Notes under the pieces: generated by a model | The model's input: only the letters and a program-made list of their open reading frames with translations | Databases searched by the model: none | Told to the model about the DNA's origin: nothing | Made by a program: the position numbers and the translations under genes | Assembly: GCA_017439665.1 (NCBI GenBank) | Contig: JAFSIS010000038.1 | Location: forward strand, 1-63,178 | Reading direction: 5' to 3' | DNA: 63,178 nt | Source of the DNA: Lachnospiraceae bacterium | Lineage (GTDB): Bacteria; Bacillota; Clostridia; Lachnospirales; Lachnospiraceae | In this document: piece after piece, positions 25,331-35,032 of the stretch | Layout: the number at the start of each line of letters is the position of its first letter | Position numbering within the stretch: the first letter of the stretch is position 1

Positions 25331-26179
25331 TACTTGATAATCAATATATTGTGCAGTTGGTGTGCTGTTTTGTCCGCCTTGAGCTGCTCTGTATTGAATA
25401 AGGTTCAGATAGAATTGTGTATAGGTCATATTCTGATAAGGGATGATAAAAAATAATCCAATTCCCAGACTAATATAGCTAACCAGCACAAGAGGAAGGA
25501 AGCTGATATAGATATAAAGAAGACGAAGCTTGTGGCCTTTCATCAGTTTCCAGCTCATTCCCAGAATCTCCTTTATGCTTCGGTCCGGATAATCCAGAAG
25601 CAGAAAGAAACATTGTGAAAATCCCAGGCTTGCCCAGAAGAAAAGGATAAGGGCACCTAAAAGTAAAACAATGAGCAGAATGGAAAAGGCGGTAATACTG
25701 GCAGTATCATTTGAAAGAGCAGCCTGCCCGTTCTGCAGGAGTGGATGAATTAAATACAGGATAAAGGCGAGAACGCAATACAACGGCAGTCTGGTAAACA
25801 GCTGGCTGAAAAACTGTATGCCGATGGCCTTATCAGGGCAGGTTTTAAAGCCCAGGAAAATGTCCGAAAGGCTGTAGGGTTTTCCGCAGGCAATATTCAG
25901 ATAAAATGCATTGATTCCTACAGAGAGGATTCCGTAGAACAACGTGATCACGAAGCTGATGATCAATTGGAAGATCAGTCCTGTTATGGTGTAGCCGGTG
26001 CTACTGGCTCCTGCCATTAAGGCGAGAATATTGACCATAAGTTCAGTGGCCAGAAGAACAGATACAGCAGCCCGGTATTTACCTAAAAGCAGGCCTCTTG
26101 CCGTCTGTTTTAATTGACTGGAGGTTTTTAGATTCATCGATATACTTATTTCAGGCTGCATGTTTACGTCTGTCGGCAT
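25328..26179 (-). CDS. DUF975-type polytopic membrane protein
   Basis: A 283-residue membrane protein with about six hydrophobic segments. The N-terminal SSQLKQTARGLLLGKYRAAV and the central FLGFKTCPDKAIG fit the DUF975 family. WKLMKGHKLRLLYIYISFLPL is typical of its C-terminal half. The start has AAGGGATGG upstream. The function is unknown. A long palindrome fills the gap to the gene upstream. Confidence 0.75.
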   Translation of the reverse strand: MPTDVNMQPEISISMNLKTSSQLKQTARGLLLGKYRAAVSVLLATELMVNILALMAGASSTGYTITGLIFQLIISFVITLFYGILSVGINAFYLNIACGKPYSLSDIFLGFKTCPDKAIGIQFFSQLFTRLPLYCVLAFILYLIHPLLQNGQAALSNDTASITAFSILLIVLLLGALILFFWASLGFSQCFFLLLDYPDRSIKEILGMSWKLMKGHKLRLLYIYISFLPLVLVSYISLGIGLFFIIPYQNMTYTQFYLNLIQYRAAQGGQNSTPTAQYIDYQV

Positions 26180-26211
26180 ACAGCCATCCCTTCTTTTTCA
26201 TTTTTAAACTC

Positions 26212-26372
26212 GTGTAACGGTTTTAAATTAACTACACCATATCACATGTCTTTTTTCCCGATAGCACAGGACAAAAAGCCTCAGCGTAGCCCGCTACGCC
26301 TACGTTTTTTGCCCTGCACTCTCAGAAAAAAATCCTATGTGAATGGTGCAGTTATTTAGAAACCGTTACACT
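26212..26372. repeat. Long palindromic intergenic element, family C
   Basis: Arms of about 36 nt starting GTGTAACGGTTT (26212) and ending AAACCGTTACAC (about 26372) pair almost throughout, with a few mismatches. Inside is a second stem around GCGTAGC-CC-GCTACGC (near 26284-26299), flanked by AAAAAGCC and GTTTTTT tracts. It fills the space between two minus-strand genes and reaches the last bases of 26371-26886. No second copy is seen in the window. Confidence 0.8.
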
Positions 26373-26886
26373 AGCAGGCAATATCCACATTCATTCCCTT
26401 ATATTTGAGCGCATCCGTATTCTTAAGATCCTTCTGGTAGGGATTCTCTTCATTAAAATACTTGATCTGTGTGCTGGTGGTTCCCCCGGAGACATAAGAG
26501 CGTCCACATTCCGGGCAGATGGCCGTTTTCAGGGTGACATTGGCGGCCAGCACTTTGCCGTTATTTTTAGCTGCTTCAGAGTAAGCGTTGCTTACGTGTT
26601 CCTGCTCGTGTGCTCTTACAGCAGAAGCGGCACGCTCAGGAGAGATCTGAGTAGGAGATTTATAGGAAACCATCTCATCGGAGCCGTCCTGATACTTCCG
26701 GCTGGCACAGGTCTCACATTCAGCAGGAGAAGATTTTCTTCCCGCTGCTTTTACCGTACTGGCACTGGGATTACGGAGTACGGAGGGTTCCTGAACGGGC
26801 TGAGTGGGATAACTGACTGCTGAAACGGCATTAGTGCTGTAAACCGGATAAATGCTGGTGTTTGCATTTCCTATGGGATTGATCAT
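26371..26886 (-). CDS. Putative small metalloprotease-like protein with HEQEH
   Basis: A 171-residue protein with a low-complexity Ser/Pro/Val N-terminus. Its core carries CETCASRKYQDGSDE, then SPTQISPERAASAVRAHEQEHV with a zinc-type HExxH, then ICPECGRSYVSGG. This pattern resembles the SprA-related family of putative metallopeptidases in Clostridia. The paired C-x2-C motifs suggest a structural zinc. There is no signal peptide. It starts inside the stop codon of the upstream membrane gene (ATGA), so the two are coupled. The substrate is unknown. Confidence 0.65.
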   Translation of the reverse strand: MINPIGNANTSIYPVYSTNAVSAVSYPTQPVQEPSVLRNPSASTVKAAGRKSSPAECETCASRKYQDGSDEMVSYKSPTQISPERAASAVRAHEQEHVSNAYSEAAKNNGKVLAANVTLKTAICPECGRSYVSGGTTSTQIKYFNEENPYQKDLKNTDALKYKGMNVDIAC

Positions 26887-27317
26887 AAGTCTCCTCCTTC
26901 CACACGGGGAATATCCGTGTTGTTAAACAGATTGTCAAAAGGGTTGTCTACGGGTTCATTACCATAAAACTGTTCATAGATCTGCTGATACTGAGTATTA
27001 AACTGCTGCCGGACTTCGGGGATAAAGATGATCGCATAGATACTCACAGCGATGATCAGGGTCTCTATGATCACAGCAATGCAGCCACAGATCATACCGG
27101 CCAGGGCGGGACCCTTTAGGGAATTGTGATAGCCCTTGGATAAAACGGCAAGTATAATTGCCAGTCCGCCAAAGATCATTGCACCGTAGATCATACTGAA
27201 GATCATGCTGACAAGGGCCAGTATTCCCAAAATCCTTGAGGCAGAAGAAAAGCTGTTGTAAAGCGTCTCGTGCCTGGGGTAATTTGGGTGGATATCATTA
27301 AAGTCGGTATTATTCAT
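26883..27317 (-). CDS. Small membrane protein (DUF4190-like)
   Basis: 144 residues with three hydrophobic segments: about 28-60 as two close helices, then GLAGMICGCIAVIIETLI-like (residues about 70-95). An acidic, Asn/Gln-rich tail follows. The KGPALAGMICG pattern is seen in DUF4190-type proteins. The stop overlaps the start of the HEQEH protein gene, which suggests a membrane partner for that protein. Confidence 0.65.
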   Translation of the reverse strand: MNNTDFNDIHPNYPRHETLYNSFSSASRILGILALVSMIFSMIYGAMIFGGLAIILAVLSKGYHNSLKGPALAGMICGCIAVIIETLIIAVSIYAIIFIPEVRQQFNTQYQQIYEQFYGNEPVDNPFDNLFNNTDIPRVEGGDL

Positions 27318-27407
27318 GATGAGTCATCCTTAAATACATTTTTACAGATAAAGTATACCACTTAAAGATAGCCAGTACAAATAAAAAAAGGATAAATCTG
27401 TAGGATA

Positions 27408-27436
27408 TTGAATTTTTGTCTCTGAGTAGGTAAAAT
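27408..27436 (+). promoter_or_regulatory. Promoter of tex
   Basis: TTGAAT (27408-27413), 17 bp, TAAAAT (27431-27436), 59 nt before the tex start codon. Confidence 0.6.
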
Positions 27437-27495
27437 AGGAGAGATAAAATGAGGCAGCCCAATAGAATAAGGATTGCCGGAAACAGGAGTTATTC

Positions 27496-29865
27496 ATGGA
27501 TATTTTACAAAAACTGACTGAAGAATTAGAAGTCAAAAAATGGCAGGTTGAAGCGGCTGTGGGCCTGATTGATGAAGGAAATACGATTCCCTTTATTTCC
27601 CGTTATCGTAAAGAGGCTACCGGCTCTTTAAATGATGAGCAGTTAAGGAGTTTGCATGAGCGCCTGGTCTATCTTCGCAATCTGGAGGAAAAAAAGCAGC
27701 AGGTTCTTTCCAGTATTGAGGAACAGGGAAAGCTTACCGAGGAGCTGCGGGGGAAGATTCTTGAGGCCGAGACACAGGTAACGGTAGAAGACCTTTACCG
27801 TCCTTACCGCCCCAAAAGAAAGACGAGAGCCAGTGTGGCCAGGGAAAAAGGACTGGAGCCTTTGGCGAATCTGATCATGGCTCAGGAAATCACCACAGAC
27901 ATCCTTGTGGAAGCAGGGAGCTATGTCTCAGAGGAAAAAGAGGTGAAGACGGCAGCTGAAGCACTTCAGGGAGCAAAGGACATTCTGGCAGAAGCCATTT
28001 CCGACGAGGCGGATTATCGTACCTATATCCGTAACATTACCATGGATGAGGGGAAACTGACCAGTACAGCCAAGGATGAGAAGGTACAGTCCGTTTATGA
28101 AATGTATTACCAATATGAGGAGCGCTTAAAGCAGGTAGCAGGACACCGTACCCTGGCTCTTAATCGGGGGGAAAATGAAAAAATGCTTACCGTAAAGGTG
28201 GAGGCACCTGTGGAGCGGATTCTGACCTATCTGGAAAAGCAGGTGATCAAGGGAGACTGGCCTGCCAATCCGGAGTCGGCCAATCCTGTCACCACTCCGA
28301 TCTTGCGGGAGGTTGTGGCGGACAGCTATCAGCGTCTCATTGCCCCGGCCATTGAACGGGAAATCCGTAATGAGCTGACCCAGAAGGCTGAAGATGGTGC
28401 CATCAGTGTTTTTGGAAAGAATCTGGAGCAGCTTCTTCTTCAGCCGCCCATTACAGGAAAGGTGGTTTTGGGCTGGGATCCGGCCTTTCGTACCGGCTGC
28501 AAGCTGGCAGTAGTGGATGAAACGGGAAAAGTATTGGATACCAGGGTAATCTACCCCACTGCACCACAGAATAAGGTGGAAGAAGCCAAAAAAGAGCTGA
28601 AAAGATTGATTAAGAAATATAACATCTCTTTGATCTCCGTAGGAAACGGTACTGCCTCCAGAGAGTCTGAGCAGGTGATCGTGGAGCTGTTAAAGGAGCT
28701 GGATACACCGGTTCAGTATGTCATCGTGAATGAAGCGGGAGCCAGTGTTTACTCTGCCAGTAAACTGGCTACGGAGGAGTTTCCTGAATTTGACGTAGGA
28801 CAGAGAAGTGCTGCCTCCATTGCCAGAAGGCTGCAGGATCCTCTGGCTGAGCTGGTAAAGATCGATCCCAAGTCAATCGGTGTGGGCCAGTATCAGCACG
28901 ATATGAATCAGAAGAAGCTGGGAGAAGCCCTTACCGGAGTGGTGGAAGACAGTGTAAATAAGGTGGGCGTAGATCTGAATACGGCCAGTGCCCCTCTGAT
29001 GGAATATATTTCCGGTATCAACAAGACACTGGCAAAAAATATCGTAGACTATCGTGAGGCTAACGGACGTTTTACAGACAGAAAGCAGCTGTTGAAGGTT
29101 CCCAAGCTGGGCCCCAAGGCCTATGAGCAGTGTGCCGGTTTTATGCGTATTATGGACGGAACCAATCCCCTGGATGCCACCAGCGTCCATCCGGAATCCT
29201 ATGAGGCGACTATGATGCTTTTGGAAAAGCTGAATCTGACCATGGAGGATATTAAGGAAATACAGAAAAAAGCGGCCCTGGACAAGTCTGCGGTAAAAAA
29301 AGCAGCCTCTACCAGGACAAAAAGACCGGCGAAAAAGCAGGTAGTTATCCGTAATACCGATACCGCTATGGGAAAGGCCCTGGCGGCAGCCATGGCAGGC
29401 AGCGGTCTGATACAGGAGGAAGAAACTTTACAAAAAGAAAGAAATATTCCCCAGGTATCCGGTCTGGAAAAGCGGGTTAGGGATAAAAAGAAGATGGCCC
29501 AAGAGCTGGGAATCGGGGAGATCACTCTGACCGATATTTTAAAGGAGCTGGAAAAACCAGCCAGAGATCCCAGAGAAGATATGCCTAAGCCTATTTTGCG
29601 GAGTGATATTCTGGAAATGAAGGATCTGAAGCCCGGAATGATCTTAAAAGGAACCGTAAGAAATGTGATCGATTTCGGAGCCTTTGTGGATATCGGTGTT
29701 CATCAGGACGGACTGGTACATATTTCCCAGATCACCAATAAATTTATCAAGCATCCCCTGGAAGCAGTCAGCGTGGGAGATGTAGTAGATGTCCAGGTGT
29801 TAACGGTAGATGTGGCGAAAAAGAGAATCGGCCTGACCATGAAGCTGGACGAAAAAAAGAAATAA
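27496..29865 (+). CDS. tex: Tex family RNA-binding transcription accessory protein
   Basis: A conserved cytoplasmic protein linked to transcription-translation coupling and ribosome handling. The 789 residues carry a helical N-terminus (TIPFISRYRKEATG near residue 30) and a YqgF/RNase H-like domain (VVLGWDPAFRTGCKLAVVDE near 325). Helix-hairpin-helix repeats (LNTASAPLMEYISGINKTLA, GPKAYEQCAGF) follow, and a C-terminal S1 domain (GTVRNVIDFGAFVDIGVHQD). The linker between HhH and S1 (about 595-690) is Lys/Ala-rich and rather long. CAGGAG precedes the ATG. Confidence 0.95.
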   Translation: MDILQKLTEELEVKKWQVEAAVGLIDEGNTIPFISRYRKEATGSLNDEQLRSLHERLVYLRNLEEKKQQVLSSIEEQGKLTEELRGKILEAETQVTVEDLYRPYRPKRKTRASVAREKGLEPLANLIMAQEITTDILVEAGSYVSEEKEVKTAAEALQGAKDILAEAISDEADYRTYIRNITMDEGKLTSTAKDEKVQSVYEMYYQYEERLKQVAGHRTLALNRGENEKMLTVKVEAPVERILTYLEKQVIKGDWPANPESANPVTTPILREVVADSYQRLIAPAIEREIRNELTQKAEDGAISVFGKNLEQLLLQPPITGKVVLGWDPAFRTGCKLAVVDETGKVLDTRVIYPTAPQNKVEEAKKELKRLIKKYNISLISVGNGTASRESEQVIVELLKELDTPVQYVIVNEAGASVYSASKLATEEFPEFDVGQRSAASIARRLQDPLAELVKIDPKSIGVGQYQHDMNQKKLGEALTGVVEDSVNKVGVDLNTASAPLMEYISGINKTLAKNIVDYREANGRFTDRKQLLKVPKLGPKAYEQCAGFMRIMDGTNPLDATSVHPESYEATMMLLEKLNLTMEDIKEIQKKAALDKSAVKKAASTRTKRPAKKQVVIRNTDTAMGKALAAAMAGSGLIQEEETLQKERNIPQVSGLEKRVRDKKKMAQELGIGEITLTDILKELEKPARDPREDMPKPILRSDILEMKDLKPGMILKGTVRNVIDFGAFVDIGVHQDGLVHISQITNKFIKHPLEAVSVGDVVDVQVLTVDVAKKRIGLTMKLDEKKK

Positions 29866-29910
29866 GTAAATAGAACATCGGCCCTTTTGCAGGGCTGAGT
29901 CGGAGGAAAA

Positions 29911-30636
29911 ATGTTTAGTGGTTTATTAACGGAACTGGGGAAGAATTTACTCTTCGTTCTGGAATTTTTAGCAGTAGTTGCCCTGTTGTTTATCGTTGCC
30001 TATGTGGTAGAAAAATGGGAGAAAAAGCGTAACGGAAATACGGAGCGCGTACTGAGTACCCGTAAAATCGCCATGATCGGCATGTTTTCAGCGATTGCTG
30101 CCGTATTGATGTTTTTTGAGGTGCCTATGCCTTTTGCACCCAGCTTCTATAAAATTGACTTAAGTGAGCTTCCCGTGCTGATCGCGGCATACGCTTTCGG
30201 ACCGGTGGCCGGAGTACTGGTGGAATTTGTGAAGATCGTACTCAATCTGCTTACCGATTCCACCACCACTGCCTTTGTGGGTGAGCTGGCAAACTTTGCC
30301 GTAGGCTGTTCCTTTGTGCTGCCGGCATCCATCCTTTATACCTTTAAAAAGAGCAAAAAGCAGGCCCTTGTTTCCTGTGTGGCAGGAACGCTGACGATGA
30401 CCGTTTTCGGCAGTGCTTTTAATGCGGTTTATTTATTGCCTAAATTTGCTGAGCTCTATGGTATGCCCCTGGAGGCTATCGTGGGGATGGGAACGGCCAT
30501 CAATCCGGCGATCACGGATGTAAGCAGTCTGGTTCTGATGGCAGTAGTTCCCCTGAATCTGCTAAAGGGAAGTATCGTTTCCCTTCTGACGATTCTGATC
30601 TACAAGAAACTGAGCACCATTATTAAGGCACACTGA
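29911..30636 (+). CDS. ribU: ECF transporter S component, RibU-like (riboflavin)
   Basis: A substrate-capture membrane protein for an energy-coupling factor transporter, 241 residues with about six helices. The segments FFEVPMPFAPSFYKIDLSELP and FGPVAGVLVEFVKIVLNLL match the RibU group. TTTAFVGELANFAVG follows. The first helix (residues 10-32) is an N-terminal extension. CGGAGG lies upstream. No FMN riboswitch is visible in the 45-nt gap after tex, so the flavin assignment rests on the protein alone. The energising module is not in the window. Confidence 0.82.
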   Translation: MFSGLLTELGKNLLFVLEFLAVVALLFIVAYVVEKWEKKRNGNTERVLSTRKIAMIGMFSAIAAVLMFFEVPMPFAPSFYKIDLSELPVLIAAYAFGPVAGVLVEFVKIVLNLLTDSTTTAFVGELANFAVGCSFVLPASILYTFKKSKKQALVSCVAGTLTMTVFGSAFNAVYLLPKFAELYGMPLEAIVGMGTAINPAITDVSSLVLMAVVPLNLLKGSIVSLLTILIYKKLSTIIKAH

Positions 30637-30647
30637 GAGGGAGTGTT

Positions 30648-30700
30648 GTGGAAAGAATAAATTCTTTCCACAGGGATTTGTGCTGATGCACAAAGTCCCT
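30648..30700 (+). other. Two adjacent hairpins between ribU and dapF
   Basis: GTGGAAAGAAT/ATTCTTTCCAC (30648-30671) is a perfect stem. It is followed by AGGGATTTGTGC/GCACAAAGTCCCT (30672-30700). No T run follows, so termination is doubtful. A processing or stabilising role is more likely. Confidence 0.5.
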
Positions 30701-30738
30701 CTGATTAAAAGGCTGCTAAAGCAGCAAAAGGAGTGGAA

Positions 30739-31578
30739 ATGAAATTTACAAAAATGCATGGCTGTGGAAATGATTATGTCTATATCGATGGGGCGAAGGA
30801 GAAAATAGCCCAGGAAGAAAAACCGGAGTGGGTAATCAAGGTCAGTGACCGCCATTTTGGAATCGGAAGCGATGGCGCCATTTTTATCAATCCTTCTACG
30901 GAAGCAGATTTTGAGATGGAGATGTACAATGCGGACGGAAGCCGTTCAGAAATGTGCGGAAACGGCATCCGTTGTGTGGGAAAATACGTATACGACAAGG
31001 GGCTGACGGATAAAACCAGAATCTCCGTGATCAGTGGCGGCCAGATCAAATATCTGGATCTCACGGTTGAAAACAATCAGGTGAGCCAGGTGAAGGTAAA
31101 TATGGGAGCCCCTGTCCTTGAAGCCAAAAACGTTCCCGTCATCAGTCAGAATGAAGAGGTGATCGCTGAGCCTATTACCATTGAAGAGCTGGGCGAGAGC
31201 TATAAGATGACCTGTGTATCGATGGGCAATCCCCATGCAGTCATCTTTATGGATGAGGTTGATGGGCTGGATCTGGAAAAAATCGGGCCTTATTTTGAAC
31301 ATCATAAGGTATTTCCCAACCGCACCAATACAGAGTTCGTTAAAATTCTGGACAGGGAGAATGTAAAAATGCGGGTTTGGGAAAGAGGAACGGGTGAAAC
31401 CCTTGCCTGTGGAACCGGCTGCTGTGCAACTGCGGTAGCCTGCATCCTGAATGGATTGACTGAGGATGAGATCACTGTTCATGTACTGGGAGGAAAGATC
31501 AGGATCTTCTGGGACAGACAGGAGAATCTGGTCTATATGACGGGTCCTGCCGAGACCGTATTTGAAGGAGAGATCTGA
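30739..31578 (+). CDS. dapF: Diaminopimelate epimerase
   Basis: It interconverts LL- and meso-diaminopimelate for peptidoglycan and lysine. The 279 residues start KFTKMHGCGNDYVYID. The first catalytic Cys is Cys73 in MCGNGIRC and the second is in GETLACGTGCCATA. AAGGAG lies 5 nt before ATG 30739; an in-frame GTG at 30733 overlaps that site and is unlikely. It is full length and stands alone among non-dap genes. Confidence 0.95.
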   Translation: MKFTKMHGCGNDYVYIDGAKEKIAQEEKPEWVIKVSDRHFGIGSDGAIFINPSTEADFEMEMYNADGSRSEMCGNGIRCVGKYVYDKGLTDKTRISVISGGQIKYLDLTVENNQVSQVKVNMGAPVLEAKNVPVISQNEEVIAEPITIEELGESYKMTCVSMGNPHAVIFMDEVDGLDLEKIGPYFEHHKVFPNRTNTEFVKILDRENVKMRVWERGTGETLACGTGCCATAVACILNGLTEDEITVHVLGGKIRIFWDRQENLVYMTGPAETVFEGEI

Positions 31579-31600
31579 ACTTAGAAGTATAGTAACGATA

Positions 31601-31731
31601 AAAGGAGCTGTCCTGTAATTCTTTCTCTTTGCATACGATTATCCCTTGTTCGCTTGTTGCTACAATGTCTTTGCAAATGCGTACAAGTGGATAAACAGTA
31701 AGCTTGATAAAGAATTATAGGACAGCTCCTT
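31601..31731. repeat. Palindromic intergenic element, family A copy 3
   Basis: AAGGAGCTGTCCTGTAATTC (from 31602) pairs with GAATTATAGGACAGCTCCTT (to 31731), a bidirectional terminator-like stem between convergent genes. The interior holds GCTTGTTGCT and GTACAAGTGGATAA followed by CAGTAAGC, as in copy 1, but lacks the GGACTA inner stem of copies 1 and 2. The stem overlaps the stop codon of the following minus-strand gene. Confidence 0.78.
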
Positions 31732-32425
31732 ATTTCGTGGATGAAGTATTTAAATAGGAAAGAAAGGATAAAGCGTTATCCGTATGCTCGCTGTCAGCCA
31801 TGATCCCATAGTAGGCTGTGGTATTGGGATAGCTGGAGGTTTCTACAATGCGGCAGGCCTGGCTGACATTGATGCCTACAGGGACAGGAGAATCCGTTCC
31901 ATCCCCGGGAAGGTCCCGGTAGAGAAGATGATCCTGAAGGGATTCCAGTTGTTCGGCAGAAAGCAGAAAACGCAGATCCTGGAAATAGCCTTCTTTGGCA
32001 TAGCGGGTAAAATAGTATTCATCCGCTACGACTACATCGAAGCTATGGGCCGCAGCCATGGCGATAAAACGCTGACGGTTGGATACGGTATAGGGAGAAT
32101 CAGAGGTTTCACTGATATAAAAGGAAGAGTCCAGACAGGTTTCCTGCCTTTTGGTATTCAGTTTAAGATATTGATCGAAGCCCTCCATAAAATGACTGTC
32201 TTCTATGTTAGGGAAGGCATTGATATAGGCGACGGAGAGAACCGTTTCCTTGCGGGTCAGCATAGAATGAAGAAAACTACCCAGCATGCAGGCAGCCAGC
32301 ACCAGAATGATGACCAGTGTTCTGTAGTAGCTCCAGTAGTATTCCAGTTTTTTCTTAAGAGGCTGACCGGCCATTTTTTGCCGTTGAAGACGGATCTCGT
32401 CCCGAAGAGAATTGTTGTGTGACAT
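31730..32425 (-). CDS. Hypothetical single-pass membrane protein
   Basis: 231 residues from ATG 32425 (CGGAG 7 nt upstream; a TTG at 32431 is less likely). A Lys/Arg-rich cytoplasmic N-terminus (RLQRQKMAGQPLKKKLEYYW) precedes one hydrophobic helix (about 35-57). The extracytoplasmic part includes FDVVVADEYYFTRYAKEGYFQDLRF-like text. This recalls the YFxxLA region of extracellular solute-binding proteins (DVVVADE then a Tyr-Phe-Leu helix). The function is unknown; it may be a membrane-tethered binding-protein-like domain. Confidence 0.7.
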   Translation of the reverse strand: MSHNNSLRDEIRLQRQKMAGQPLKKKLEYYWSYYRTLVIILVLAACMLGSFLHSMLTRKETVLSVAYINAFPNIEDSHFMEGFDQYLKLNTKRQETCLDSSFYISETSDSPYTVSNRQRFIAMAAAHSFDVVVADEYYFTRYAKEGYFQDLRFLLSAEQLESLQDHLLYRDLPGDGTDSPVPVGINVSQACRIVETSSYPNTTAYYGIMADSEHTDNALSFLSYLNTSSTK

Positions 32426-32608
32426 AATCAATCTCCGCTTACTTCAATGATCATTACTGTAATTAGGATAAGCTTAAGATATGGGAGTGTCAATTAAGGG
32501 GAAGTAAAGATTATTAAAAAAATATAAAGTGGCTTTTTCATTGCAACTTTTTCAGGAATGTACTAAACTAAAACTAATACTTGAAAGGGATGAAAGAGGT
32601 TATCCTAT

Positions 32609-33106
32609 ATGATGAATGAAGGCTATATTGAAGTATTGATCAGGCAAAAGACGTCTCCCATGATCAGGATCGGACAGGTGGCGGCGGCAGTGGTGGGAGC
32701 CTGTTTTCTGCTGATGGCATTGCTGGGATTATGGCCGGCTATTGTGGCAGCAGGAGCCTGCCTGGCGGCAGCCTATTTTCTTTCCCTCTACAGCCATGTG
32801 GAATATGAATATACCTATGTGGATAAGGAGCTGCAGATTGACCGCATTTTAGGTAAGAGCCACAGGAAGCGGGTGGAAACCCTGGATATGATGCAGCTGG
32901 AGGTACTGGCCCCTTTGAATTCCCATCAGCTGGACAGCTATCGGAGCCGTCAGGACAAGCAGGTGGATTACAGCAGCAGGGAAATGAAGCAGCCGGAAAC
33001 CAGATATCTGCTCTGTATGCCGGGGAAACAGTTAATTCTGGAGCCTACGGAGTCAATGGTGAAAATGATTCAGAATATTGCACCGAGAAAAGTATTTACC
33101 TGGTAA
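32609..33106 (+). CDS. Small membrane protein (DUF6106-like)
   Basis: 165 residues: a short N-terminal segment, two close hydrophobic helices (about 20-60) and a cytoplasmic domain. That domain begins HVEYEYTYVDKELQIDRI and carries LDMMQLEVLAPLNSHQLDSY. I recall this last motif from a Lachnospiraceae family (DUF6106), but I cannot verify it here. AAAGAGG lies upstream. The function is unknown. Confidence 0.65.
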   Translation: MMNEGYIEVLIRQKTSPMIRIGQVAAAVVGACFLLMALLGLWPAIVAAGACLAAAYFLSLYSHVEYEYTYVDKELQIDRILGKSHRKRVETLDMMQLEVLAPLNSHQLDSYRSRQDKQVDYSSREMKQPETRYLLCMPGKQLILEPTESMVKMIQNIAPRKVFTW

Positions 33107-33118
33107 GGCAATAATCCA

Positions 33119-33147
33119 TTGACATGCAGAAGGGGATTTGGTACAAT
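33119..33147 (+). promoter_or_regulatory. Promoter of guaB
   Basis: TTGACA (33119-33124), 17 bp, TACAAT (33142-33147). The start is expected near 33154, so the family B repeat at 33181-33316 lies wholly in the guaB leader RNA. Confidence 0.75.
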
Positions 33148-33180
33148 CTTCCAAACCTTTGACAGTATGCTAATATACGC

Positions 33181-34804
<1,624 letters not shown>

Positions 34805-34815
34805 GAAAGAAAAAT

Positions 34816-34879
34816 AGGGTTCCTTATCCTCTGTCCATGTCTCGTAAATATGGGCAGGCAGGATAAGGAGCCCTTTTTA
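34816..34879 (+). terminator. Terminator of guaB
   Basis: AGGGTTCCTTATCCT pairs with AGGATAAGGAGCCCT, with one mismatch, and is followed by TTTTT. Confidence 0.88.
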
Positions 34880-34964
34880 ACTGTTTGTTTACAGAGGAAG
34901 CAGCAAAGAGTGACTATTGGAGAAGCAGAGAAATCGACTGAGAATTATTTTACAGAACCCGCCC

Positions 34965-34992
34965 TTGTTAAGAAAAAAAGCTTGTGTTAGAA
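34965..34992 (+). promoter_or_regulatory. Possible promoter of glnS
   Basis: TTGTTA (34965-34970), 16 bp, TAGAAT (34987-34992), with TG one base upstream of the -10 (extended -10). It lies 41 nt before the start codon. Confidence 0.5.
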
Positions 34993-35032
34993 TGAAAATA
35001 GTGAGCGAAATGATCTGGAGGAAGAAGAGTTT

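Noticed and set aside
29866..29910. FMN riboswitch before the ribU-like gene
   Set aside because: The gap after tex is only 45 nt and lacks the conserved RFN elements.
30648..30700. Intrinsic terminator between ribU and dapF
   Set aside because: The stems are good but no T run follows, so I call them only hairpins.
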